Assembly: GCA_937871985.1 (NCBI GenBank)
Contig: CALMPB010000481.1
Span: 1-6,916, forward strand
From: an uncultured Burkholderiaceae bacterium
GTDB taxonomy: Bacteria; Pseudomonadota; Gammaproteobacteria; Burkholderiales; Burkholderiaceae
Length of the DNA stretch: 6,916 nucleotides
Direction: 5' to 3'
Below are positions 1-5,730 of the stretch, piece by piece. The number at the start of each line of letters is the position of its first letter. Position 1 is the first letter of the stretch. Made by a program: the position numbers and the translations under genes. The notes under the pieces are model-generated. The model had not been told where the DNA came from. It searched no databases and saw nothing but the letters and a program-made list of their open reading frames with translations.

Positions 1-657
1 AAGCCGGATCTGTATTTGGCTGACGCCGTCAACAACGACGTTGCCATTGCAAATAACTCGGACGCATTGATTTACGACCGCATGATGCCAAACGGTGGGC
101 TTCGTTGGGACGCCTTAGTCGATTGGTGGCGTGATCGAGAGCGACTTGAGAAATGGGCTGACGCTAGGAAGAATCTATTCCTTAGATTGCGTGCTGCGGT
201 ATATGCGGCCCAGTCGCCGGGGGAAGTTGCTATCTTTGAAGCCTACTACGCACACTTCGCGAGAGACATCGGCGACAAGCTACCCGCGTTGATTCCTCAG
301 GTGTATCTGCACTACGACCCTAGGACAGCCCTGGAGCGTGGAGCAAATCGAGTTCTTCCGCGACAGCGCATGGATTTTCTGCTCTTGCTCGAACACGGTA
401 CTCGTGTCGTTGTGGAGGTGGACGGCAGACATCACTTCGCCAATGGGAATGCCGCATCGCCCGCCAAGTACGCGGAGATGGCAGCCGAAGATCGGCGCCT
501 ACGGTTGCAGGGCTATGAGGTCTATCGCTTTGGCGCAGCCGAGTTTACAGATGTGGAGCGCATCAGAGGACGTTACGTAGCGGGTCCGCGCTCGAAGCAA
601 CTCATCGTCAACTTCTTCCAGCAGTTGTTCGCAAAGTATCCTAATGTGGGGTGTTGA
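1..657 (+). CDS. C-terminal part of a DUF559/Vsr-like (PD-(D/E)XK-type) nuclease-domain protein, 5' end outside window
   Basis: The reading frame is open from the first base, so the start lies upstream; 218 codons are visible before TGA at 655-657. The last ~100 residues look like the DUF559/very-short-patch-repair endonuclease fold: an Asp in RMDF (codon 125), a strand ending VVVEVDG (Glu codon 139, Asp codon 141), then H-H-F, then a helix with E-D-R-R-L and the closing strand GYEVYRFGAAEF. That order (D, ExD, RxxxLxxxGYxVxRF) is typical of DUF559-like nucleases, which are often found in defence and mobile regions. The first ~60 visible residues (with LIYDRMMP and WDALVDWW) belong to a preceding domain I do not recognise. 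The stop overlaps the 3' end of the opposite-strand gene by 17 bp. GC is clearly below that of the metabolic genes further right. DNA cleavage is inferred from the motif pattern; the target is unknown. Confidence 0.75.
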   Translation, partial: KPDLYLADAVNNDVAIANNSDALIYDRMMPNGGLRWDALVDWWRDRERLEKWADARKNLFLRLRAAVYAAQSPGEVAIFEAYYAHFARDIGDKLPALIPQVYLHYDPRTALERGANRVLPRQRMDFLLLLEHGTRVVVEVDGRHHFANGNAASPAKYAEMAAEDRRLRLQGYEVYRFGAAEFTDVERIRGRYVAGPRSKQLIVNFFQQLFAKYPNVGC

Positions 658-1846
658 GCATGCGGCTACCCCAATCAGAGAGGTAAGCCAAAGCCTGAGC
701 AAGCATTTCACCGTTACTCACGGCGATTACTGCCCACGTGGTAGAGATAACCACGGCCAAGATGACACACTTGATGAAATAGAGGGTGCATTGCTGCCTG
801 GTAACTCGCTCTTCTAGCGTTGTGAAAAGCGGAAGAATGCTGGCGTTGCTACCAGCCGGCATTTTTTCTATCTTGGCTTTTCTGCGGCGAATCTGGGCGC
901 TTATGGCGACAATCGAATGCTTTTGATTGGACGCAAGTATCCACACAAAAATGATGAACACGACAACACCGAAGAGAACAGAGTAGTTGCGTAGAGGCTC
1001 CTCTGCCTTAATTGTCGCTCCAGCCAGCAAGATCGCTGCTGGCAACGCTAATAGCTGATTTTGAATATCCGCCAATGTTTTGTTGAGACTGATCGTGTCA
1101 TCCAGATTCTGGCGCTCTACCTCTTCCCTAACCTTAGCCACGGAAAATTCGTCCATGTACATCGCCAGTGAATGGCGAGCATCGGTGGCAATGGCCTCAA
1201 ACTTGTCCAGTACCTTGGCCATAGTCACGCTTCGATTCGGCCGAAATTGTTCGATCAGAGTGGTGCGAATGATTGAACGCTTCTGATTGGCGTGGGACTC
1301 TTCGTTGGAAAACTCTACTGCAAAATGCGGAAATGAAGGGAGTGGTCGCAGATCGCCGAGCCCGAACTCCGGCAGAATCGTAAGCTGGGACTCGTAGTTA
1401 GATACGAAGAGAAGCCCGCCATTGCGCACGTCGGCGAGTTTATCGAGCACTGACAATAGCCGAACAGCGTCCATATATTGCGCTATCGAGTCCGGCACCG
1501 TCCCCGTGGTCGTTGCAATAGGATGGGTGAACCCGGTATCGCGAACGGTGAAACGAGTCGGGATGCGGCTGCGATTCAAGGCGACACCGAGCAGTTCCCG
1601 GAGATCTTCGTATACGTTGGCATTGGATGGGTGAAATCCAATCGTACGTGTGTCAGCCCTGCAAGCACCGGCTAGCGATTGTGGCAAATTCTCCAAGTGT
1701 CCTTCAACAGAGGGAAAATCCAAGTTGGCAGGCAGCCTGCCTTCCCACAAGGCACTGTCACCTACACGCGCTGGTTCCTCTAAATTATCGAACAACCAGA
1801 GAGCGAAGTCGTGCGAATCAGCCGGTAGTCCCATCGACATGTTCAA
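641..1846 (-). CDS. Unrecognised membrane-anchored protein, second gene of the NdpA-like pair
   Basis: This is a 401-residue protein I cannot assign to a family. Residues 1-205 look globular and soluble. Residues ~206-262 are charged and probably helical. The C-terminal third carries about three hydrophobic segments: ~265-281 (LLALPAAILLAGATI), ~288-307 (YSVLFGVVVFIIFVWILAS) and ~357-377 (FIKCVILAVVISTTWAVIAV). A basic stretch, RRRKAKIEK at ~320-328, lies between the last two. No signal peptide is visible, so the N-terminal part is probably cytoplasmic and tethered to the inner membrane. The furthest start is TTG at 1846 with AGGA at 1852-1855 five bases away; ATG at 1840 (11 bases from the same AGGA) is an equal candidate. 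Either start lies inside the end of the upstream NdpA-like gene, a 29- or 23-bp overlap implying translational coupling. The 3' end overlaps the convergent nuclease-like gene. Confidence 0.8.
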   Translation of the reverse strand: MNMSMGLPADSHDFALWLFDNLEEPARVGDSALWEGRLPANLDFPSVEGHLENLPQSLAGACRADTRTIGFHPSNANVYEDLRELLGVALNRSRIPTRFTVRDTGFTHPIATTTGTVPDSIAQYMDAVRLLSVLDKLADVRNGGLLFVSNYESQLTILPEFGLGDLRPLPSFPHFAVEFSNEESHANQKRSIIRTTLIEQFRPNRSVTMAKVLDKFEAIATDARHSLAMYMDEFSVAKVREEVERQNLDDTISLNKTLADIQNQLLALPAAILLAGATIKAEEPLRNYSVLFGVVVFIIFVWILASNQKHSIVAISAQIRRRKAKIEKMPAGSNASILPLFTTLEERVTRQQCTLYFIKCVILAVVISTTWAVIAVSNGEMLAQALAYLSDWGSRMLNTPH

Positions 1847-2870
1847 GAATGTCCTGTTTTAGTTTCTGAGACGGTTGCTTGATGATGATTGCATCATACT
1901 GGCTGTCGTATTTAACCGCACCAGAACGGACATCTTCGACGTCAAAACTCAAGCGTACTGTTCCCATAGTGCCTGTGATCCGTCGGAGGACTTGAGTAGT
2001 CTTTCTGTCAGGTTTGAATCTACCATCGAACTTGTATTTTCGTTCACCGTCGACAACGGACTGACTAAAGGTGATGAATTCTCCCGGTTCGGCGGGGTTG
2101 ATCGCCGCCGCAGCGGTCACCAAGGTCACCTCTTCCCTGTTCTGCTGCAAACATTCGAATAGGCGCCGGCGGGTATCCAGTCGTTCGTGTTGCTTTTGCT
2201 CCTCGGTTACTAGATCGGTACGCTGCATGACGAAGTCATCAGCCGCCTGGATCAGTTGTTTCGTCTGCTCGGCTGCGTTGGTGTAGTTCTGACAGGCCAA
2301 TGCATTTCGGAAGTACTCCGTGACCTCGGTTGCCTTGCGGGAGCCCTTGATGAAGGTCAGGTATGGCTCTTCGCTTGCCTGCAAACGCGTGATGTTAATA
2401 CGCGCGGCTTCGTTAAGTAGATCAAGGTCGATATTCAACGTTGGCTGCAGGCTCAAGCTCGTTTCGTCGATGCCAGCGCCGGGCTTGAGTTTCAGCATGG
2501 CGATGAGCAGGAAGTCATTCGGCTGCTCGCGGTAACGCAGGAACAGGGCATATCCGCCATTTGCTAAGCGCGAGACCGCCATCTGGCTGGCTATCAGATC
2601 GACGGTCGAGTTGCTCAAGCCTTGAAACGTCAACGAGCCTTGCAAATACTCATTAAAGCGCACGGGGAACACATGCACGTCGGGGTTGTTGCCAAAAGAG
2701 CCAGAACTGTCCGATGTCCGGTAATAAAGAGCGAGCAGATCGCGACATACTCCTTCCAGTGTCTCATCAATTGGTAGATTGGCACCGCGCAACTGTGTAG
2801 TGACAGAGTTCTCGCCGTGTGTATGAGCAGCCTTCTGCAAGCGATGGATCGTGGCATCAATGATCTGCAC
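1818..2870 (-). CDS. NdpA/YejK-type (37-kDa) nucleoid-associated protein
   Basis: This 350-residue protein matches the E. coli YejK/NdpA family along its whole length (YejK is ~335 residues). Shared landmarks, from memory of YejK, are an N-terminal helix beginning like DINQIALHQL (here QIIDATIHRL), GGYALFLRYR at 105-114 (YejK GGFVLFCHYR), the LNIDLDLLNEAARI region at 145-159 (YejK LDINHADIVARIDL), PYLTFIKGS at 169-177 (YejK RYLTFLKGR), an IQAADDF motif at 207-213 and a C-terminal strand DAIIIKQPSQKLKQDI. YejK binds the nucleoid and has been reported to interact with topoisomerase IV and gyrase. This copy is divergent and lies in a low-GC island, so it is probably an accessory paralogue, not the housekeeping one. 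The GTG start at 2870 matches the family N-terminus and has AAGGA at 2880-2884, nine bases upstream. The membrane protein gene overlaps its last 29 bp. Confidence 0.88.
   Translation of the reverse strand: MQIIDATIHRLQKAAHTHGENSVTTQLRGANLPIDETLEGVCRDLLALYYRTSDSSGSFGNNPDVHVFPVRFNEYLQGSLTFQGLSNSTVDLIASQMAVSRLANGGYALFLRYREQPNDFLLIAMLKLKPGAGIDETSLSLQPTLNIDLDLLNEAARINITRLQASEEPYLTFIKGSRKATEVTEYFRNALACQNYTNAAEQTKQLIQAADDFVMQRTDLVTEEQKQHERLDTRRRLFECLQQNREEVTLVTAAAAINPAEPGEFITFSQSVVDGERKYKFDGRFKPDRKTTQVLRRITGTMGTVRLSFDVEDVRSGAVKYDSQYDAIIIKQPSQKLKQDILEHVDGTTG
1852..1855 (-). promoter_or_regulatory. Ribosome binding site for the membrane-protein gene, inside the NdpA-like gene
   Basis: The minus strand reads ACAGGACATTCTTGAACATG. 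AGGA sits 5 bases before a TTG and 11 bases before an ATG in the same frame, so both starts share it. The site lies within the last dozen codons of the upstream gene, so ribosomes finishing that gene could reinitiate here. Confidence 0.5.
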
Positions 2871-2879
2871 GGAAAGCGT

Positions 2880-2884
2880 TCCTT
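2880..2884 (-). promoter_or_regulatory. Ribosome binding site deciding the GTG start of the NdpA-like gene
   Basis: The minus strand reads AAGGAACGCTTTCCGTG: AAGGA followed by nine bases and GTG. Good spacing, plus agreement of the resulting N-terminus with YejK, supports this start over any downstream Met. Confidence 0.65.
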
Positions 2885-2891
2885 AATGGAT

Positions 2892-2918
2892 GCGAGCTGA
2901 GCCATGCCGCCGGCTCGC
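2892..2918 (-). other. Hairpin in the leader of the NdpA-like gene
   Basis: GCGAGC at 2892-2897 and GCTCGC at 2913-2918 form a perfect 6-bp inverted repeat with a 15-base loop; an overlapping alternative pairs GAGCC with GGCTC. It lies between the stop of the gene remnant (2929) and the ribosome binding site at 2880-2884. No T-run follows on the minus strand, so it is not a convincing intrinsic terminator. It may be a leftover processing or attenuation element, or chance. Confidence 0.3.
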
Positions 2919-2928
2919 TGCTATGTCT

Positions 2929-3060
2929 TTAGCATTTCAGAATTTGGGCCACCTTCGCTTTGTCCGTGGCCCAGCTAGTTCCTTCAAAAATCTCTGTGAC
3001 TGAAAAGCTAGGATAATTGTATCCATTAATGTCTTGACGACCAGCTTTTAGTGAAACCAC
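2929..3060 (-). pseudogene. C-terminal remnant of an unidentified gene upstream of the NdpA-like gene
   Basis: On the minus strand a frame is open for 43 codons from 3060 to TAA at 2929-2931 and reads like real protein: SLKAGRQDINGYNYPSFSV, then TEIFEGTSWATDKAKVAQIL, ending in KC. It uses low-GC codons (GAA, AAA, ATT, TTT) like the two genes after it and ends 58 bases before the GTG of the NdpA-like gene, as an upstream operon partner would. In-frame stops lie just beyond 3060 (TAG at 3061-3063), exactly where base composition rises, and no ATG with a ribosome binding site is available inside it. I infer the tail of a gene whose 5' part was removed by deletion or recombination at about 3060. 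I do not recognise the family. It could be a chance open frame, but its composition and position argue against that. Confidence 0.45.
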
Positions 3061-3397
3061 CTACAACGCTCCGGCCGGTTAGCAAATGGGTGCAAAGCGT
3101 TATCGGAAGGCATCGGCGCGAGCCACCCTCGTTGAAGATGCCCGCTTGGATGGCAAGACGTCGGGCTTCATCTCGGGGACGCAGATTCTCAACCTTGGGA
3201 GACGCACTTGCTGGCGTCGCAGGCATGGAATCAAAAGAAAGGACGGCGCACGAGCGCGGGCGTGTTAGGAAGTTATCTTTCGCAAGGCGGATGAGCTTCC
3301 GCGGGTTGGTCTGGTTGACGAAGTCTGCACTTGGCGTCGCGTTGACGATTGTTACGGATAGGCTCTCCGCAACGGTTCAGGACGAGGAAAGCCAGCA
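3061..3397. other. Unassigned junction segment without an intact gene
   Basis: This ~340-base stretch is intermediate in GC between island and core and carries no gene I can defend. The minus strand has one frame open from 3376 down to TAA at 3026-3028, with no usable start before ATG 3226 and no ribosome binding site there; it contains FVNQTNPRKLIRLAKDNF and then RDEARRLAIQAGIFN. The plus strand has an equally open frame from GTG 3051 running through it and on into the LysR remnant in the wrong frame. Both could be fragments of a mobile element or shadows of each other. I see no inverted-repeat ends, integrase motif or tRNA. It is probably debris from the rearrangement that truncated its two neighbours. 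Confidence 0.4.
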
Positions 3398-3619
3398 CCG
3401 GGCGGCGCGGGCATCGGCCAGATCGCCAGCTACTACGCGGCGCCGCACATCCGCGCGGGCAGGCTGCGCCCGGTGTCCATCGGCTACGTCTCGCGCCAGG
3501 TCGACGTCCATCTCTACCTGCCCCAGCGCGACCACATCCCCCTGCGCTGCCGCGCGCTGGCCGACTATCTGCTGGCCGAACTCCAACGCAATCCGGACCT
3601 GGTGCCCGCGGCATTCTGA
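3398..3619 (+). pseudogene. Truncated LysR-type transcriptional regulator (C-terminal end only)
   Basis: A frame ending at TGA 3617-3619 encodes the last ~73 residues of a LysR-type effector-binding domain. The diagnostic GxGIxQxxxYxxxPHxxxGRLxPV pattern is clear: AGIGQIASYYAAPHIRAGRL, then RPVSIGYVSRQVDVHLYLPQ and a last helix RALADYLLAELQRNPDL. A full LysR protein is ~300 residues; the DNA-binding helix-turn-helix and the first effector subdomain are missing. The frame is open only back to TAG at 3359-3361, and similarity to the family is lost upstream of about 3398. Its high GC and C-ending codons match the core genes. I infer that the junction of the acquired region destroyed a resident lysR upstream of ahcY. 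It cannot bind DNA as a regulator. Confidence 0.8.
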
Positions 3620-3676
3620 TGCCGGAATCCCGCGCGGCGCGCCCTCGGCCGTCATGCCGGCGACGCGGGAACCCGC

Positions 3677-3682
3677 TACAAT
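3677..3682 (+). promoter_or_regulatory. Probable -10 element of the ahcY promoter
   Basis: TACAAT at 3677-3682 is a near-consensus sigma-70 -10 box in otherwise GC-rich DNA. A start about 7 bases downstream would fall at ~3689, the first base or so of the riboswitch aptamer. No good -35 is visible at the ideal spacing, so the promoter may be weak or activator-assisted. Confidence 0.55.
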
Positions 3683-3689
3683 GCCAGCC

Positions 3690-3795
3690 ACCTGAGGAGC
3701 GTTGCGACGACCGGCATTTGCGCCAGGCCGCCAGGCTCAGGTAACGGATCGGCCGCGGCCCGCCAGGGCGGCACCGGTCCACGGCAACGGCGCTC
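3690..3795 (+). ncRNA. S-adenosylhomocysteine (SAH) riboswitch aptamer, ahcY leader
   Basis: The sequence has the hallmarks of the SAH riboswitch found upstream of ahcY in beta- and gammaproteobacteria: CCTGAGGAGCGTTGCGAC at the 5' side, CCAGGCTCAGG in the middle and GCAACGGCGCTC at the 3' side. Two crossing helices give the pseudoknot: ACCTGAG (3690-3696) with CTCAGGT (3736-3742), and CGTTGC (3700-3705) with GCAACG (3784-3789), extended by GAG (3697-3699) with CTC (3793-3795). A hairpin CGGC/GCCG (3712-3715/3727-3730) and a second helix GGATCGG/CCGGTCC (3746-3752/3774-3780, one U-G pair) fill the spaces. In this family SAH binding turns ahcY on, so the enzyme is made when its substrate accumulates. 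Confidence 0.9.
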
Positions 3796-3881
3796 GCCCC
3801 ACATCCTGCCCCTTGCAGGCCATGCGGCGAGCCTTCCCGGCTCACGCCGCGGCGTCAAAGGGCAAGCACTTTGGAGTCCTC
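3792..3881 (+). promoter_or_regulatory. Putative expression platform of the SAH riboswitch
   Basis: Hairpin A pairs CCTGC (3805-3809) with GCAGG (3815-3819). Hairpin B pairs GCGGCG-AGCC (3824-3833) with GGCT-CA-CGCCGC (3839-3850), ten pairs with a CA bulge. GGCGAGC (3826-3832) can instead pair perfectly with GCTCGCC (3792-3798), which overlaps the last strand of the aptamer, so hairpin B and that alternative exclude each other. When hairpin B is open, its GGCTC (3839-3843) can cover GAGTC (3874-3878), which contains most of the ahcY Shine-Dalgarno GGAG (3873-3876). This gives a translational ON switch. The pairings are seen in the sequence; the mechanism is inference. No T-run follows hairpin B, so termination is less likely. 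Confidence 0.5.
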
Positions 3882-5300
3882 ATGAACGCTGTACCCAACG
3901 CCCAGACCCCCGACTGCCGCATCGCCGACCCCGCCCTGGCCAACTGGGGCCGCCGCGAGATCAGCATCGCCGAAACCGAGATGCCCGGCCTGATGGCGAT
4001 CCGCGAGGAATTCGCCGCCACCCAGCCGCTCAAGGGCGCCCGCATCGCCGGCAGCCTGCACATGACCATCCAGACCGGCGTGCTGATCGAAACGCTGGTG
4101 GCGCTGGGCGCCGAAGTGCGCTGGGCCTCGTGCAACATCTTCTCGACGCAGGACCACGCCGCCGCCGCCATCGCCGCGTCGGGCACGCCGGTCTTCGCCG
4201 TCAAGGGCGAAACGCTGGAAGAGTACTGGCAGTACACCCACAAGATCTTCGAATGGCCCAATGGCCAGAACGCCAACATGATCCTCGACGATGGCGGCGA
4301 CGCCACGTTGATGCTGCACCTGGGCACCAAGGCCGAGAAGGACATCTCGGTGCTGGCCAACCCCGGCAGCGAGGAAGAGCGCGTGCTGTTCGCCGCCATC
4401 AAGCAAACGCTCGAGCGCGATCCGAAGTGGTACTCGACGCGCCTGGCCCTGATCAAGGGCGTGACCGAGGAAACCACCACCGGCGTGCACCGCCTGTACC
4501 AGATGTCGCAGAAGGGCGAGCTGGCCTTCGCCGCCATCAACGTCAACGACTCGGTCACCAAGTCCAAGTTCGACAACCTGTACGGCTGCCGCGAATCGCT
4601 GGTGGACGGCATCAAGCGCGCCACCGACGTGATGGTCGCCGGCAAGGTTGCCGTCGTGGCTGGCTACGGCGACGTGGGCAAGGGCTGCGCCCAGGCGCTG
4701 GTTGCGCTGCGCGCCCAGGTCTGGGTCACCGAAGTCGACCCGATCTGCGCCCTGCAGGCCGCCATGGAAGGCTTCAAGGTCGTGACCATGGAAGAGGCCG
4801 CTGCCCACGGCGACATCTTCGTCACCGCCACCGGCAACTACCACGTCATCACGCGTGAGCACATGAACGCCATGAAAGACCAGGCGATCGTCTGCAACAT
4901 CGGCCACTTCGACAACGAAATCGACGTCGCCAGCCTGGCCGACTGCAAGTGGGAAGAGATCAAGCCGCAGGTCGACCACGTCATCTTCCCGGACGGCAAG
5001 CGCATCATCCTGCTGGCCCAGGGCCGCCTGGTGAACCTGGGTTGCGCCACCGGCCACCCCTCGTTCGTGATGTCGTCGTCGTTCGCCAACCAGACCATCG
5101 CCCAGATCGAGCTGTTCACGCGCAACGACGCCTACAAGTCGGGCGAAGTCTACGTGCTGCCCAAGCACCTGGACGAGAAGGTCGCGCGCCTGCACCTGAA
5201 GAAGCTGGGCGTCCAACTGACCCAACTGCGCACCGACCAGGCCGCCTACATCAACGTGCCGGTCGAGGGCCCCTACAAGCCCGAGCACTACCGCTATTGA
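3882..5300 (+). CDS. ahcY: Adenosylhomocysteinase (S-adenosyl-L-homocysteine hydrolase)
   Basis: AhcY reversibly splits S-adenosylhomocysteine into adenosine and homocysteine, relieving product inhibition of SAM-dependent methyltransferases; it is a cytoplasmic, NAD-dependent tetramer. The 472-residue length is that of the form with a ~40-residue insertion (here around residues 150-190). Visible landmarks: SLHMT with the conserved His at 60, [11 protein letters not shown] with Lys227 and Asp231 of the active site, the NAD-binding GYGDVGKG at 261-268 followed by [21 protein letters not shown], and the C-terminal KPEHYRY whose Lys and Tyr reach the NAD of a neighbouring subunit. ATG 3882 has GGAG at 3873-3876, five bases upstream; the frame is open further upstream, but that part is the riboswitch. 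It is controlled by the SAH riboswitch and heads the block with the membrane protein and metF. Confidence 0.98.
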   Translation: MNAVPNAQTPDCRIADPALANWGRREISIAETEMPGLMAIREEFAATQPLKGARIAGSLHMTIQTGVLIETLVALGAEVRWASCNIFSTQDHAAAAIAASGTPVFAVKGETLEEYWQYTHKIFEWPNGQNANMILDDGGDATLMLHLGTKAEKDISVLANPGSEEERVLFAAIKQTLERDPKWYSTRLALIKGVTEETTTGVHRLYQMSQKGELAFAAINVNDSVTKSKFDNLYGCRESLVDGIKRATDVMVAGKVAVVAGYGDVGKGCAQALVALRAQVWVTEVDPICALQAAMEGFKVVTMEEAAAHGDIFVTATGNYHVITREHMNAMKDQAIVCNIGHFDNEIDVASLADCKWEEIKPQVDHVIFPDGKRIILLAQGRLVNLGCATGHPSFVMSSSFANQTIAQIELFTRNDAYKSGEVYVLPKHLDEKVARLHLKKLGVQLTQLRTDQAAYINVPVEGPYKPEHYRY

Positions 5301-5309
5301 TCGTTCCTT

Positions 5310-5344
5310 TCCGGGGCCCCGCGCCCCGGACGCCCCCACTTTTT
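5310..5344 (+). terminator. Terminator-like hairpin between ahcY and the membrane-protein gene
   Basis: TCCGGGGC (5310-5317) pairs perfectly with GCCCCGGA (5323-5330) around a 5-base loop, 10 bases after the ahcY stop. A five-T run follows at 5340-5344, but nine bases separate it from the stem, so it is a poor intrinsic terminator. It may stop part of the transcripts, lowering metF relative to ahcY, or protect the ahcY 3' end. Confidence 0.45.
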
Positions 5345-5354
5345 CCCCTCTGGC

Positions 5355-5360
5355 AAGGAG
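5355..5360 (+). promoter_or_regulatory. Strong ribosome binding site of the PF04020-like gene
   Basis: AAGGAG six bases before ATG 5367 is a full-consensus Shine-Dalgarno and fixes the start of this short, strongly hydrophobic protein. Confidence 0.8.
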
Positions 5361-5366
5361 TTCGCG

Positions 5367-5705
5367 ATGACCCTGTTACTCGTCTGGTTGCTCAACGCCG
5401 TGGCACTGCTGGTCGTGGCCTATCTGCTGCCCGGCATCACCGTGGCGAGCTTCGGTTCGGCGCTGATCGCGGCGCTGGTGCTGGGCCTGCTCAATTCGCT
5501 GGTCAAGCCGGTGCTGGTGCTGCTGACGCTGCCGATCACCGTGGTCACGCTGGGTTTGTTCCTGGTCGTGCTGAACGCGCTGCTGTTCTGGTTTGCGGGT
5601 TCGATCCTGAAGGGTTTTCAGGTCAACGGCTTCTGGTGGGCCGTGATCGGGGCGCTGCTCTACAGTCTGATCTCGGGCCTGCTGTCGGCCATCGTGCCGA
5701 ACTGA
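5367..5705 (+). CDS. Small four-helix membrane protein, 'phage holin family' (PF04020-like)
   Basis: The 112-residue protein is almost wholly hydrophobic, with about four membrane segments: ~3-22, ~28-48, ~52-76 and ~88-110. The pattern LNAVALLVVAYLLPGITV, then LGLLNSLVKPVL, then LTLPITVVTLGLF and a final GFWWAVIGALLYSLISGLL is characteristic of the family called 'mycobacterial 4-TMS phage holin superfamily IV' or PF04020. Despite the name these are widespread chromosomal proteins with no proven lytic role, and nothing phage-like lies beside this one. AAGGAG at 5355-5360 gives a strong start. The gene lies 66 bp after ahcY and 25 bp before metF on the same strand, an arrangement I recall as common in betaproteobacteria, so it is probably co-expressed with them. 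A link to SAM/folate metabolism is suggested by position only. Confidence 0.88.
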   Translation: MTLLLVWLLNAVALLVVAYLLPGITVASFGSALIAALVLGLLNSLVKPVLVLLTLPITVVTLGLFLVVLNALLFWFAGSILKGFQVNGFWWAVIGALLYSLISGLLSAIVPN

Positions 5706-5730
5706 CCCTTTTCCTACAGGTTGCCCGCAA

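Noticed and set aside
2945..2973. Inverted repeat TGGGCCAC/GTGGCCCA with a 13-base loop, considered as terminator or operator
   Set aside because: It lies inside the low-GC gene remnant, has no T-run on either strand, and may simply be coding sequence.
3003..3049. AAAAGCT/AGCTTTT inverted repeat and inner GGATA/TATCC palindrome, considered as recombination or operator site
   Set aside because: The arms are short, the spacing wide, and both lie within the apparent coding remnant at 2929-3060; likely chance.
3628..3670. TCCCGCG/CGCGGGA stem after the LysR stop, considered as terminator
   Set aside because: It has a 29-base loop, no T-run, and would overlap the region just upstream of the ahcY promoter; not convincing in GC-rich DNA.
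3273..3845. Long open frames on both strands over the LysR remnant and riboswitch
   Set aside because: They are R/A/G/P-rich shadow frames in GC-rich DNA; the LysR frame and RNA structures explain the segment better.
3702..3881. Upstream extension of the ahcY frame by 60 codons
   Set aside because: These bases form the SAH riboswitch and its platform, and ATG 3882 with GGAG five bases upstream gives the normal AhcY N-terminus.
3855..5339. 494-codon open frame on the minus strand across ahcY
   Set aside because: It mirrors the high-GC codon pattern of ahcY, has a low-complexity G/V/D/H-rich translation and no independent support.
5367..5705. Prophage lysis gene
   Set aside because: The family name includes 'holin', but the gene sits inside a core metabolic block with no endolysin or phage genes nearby.
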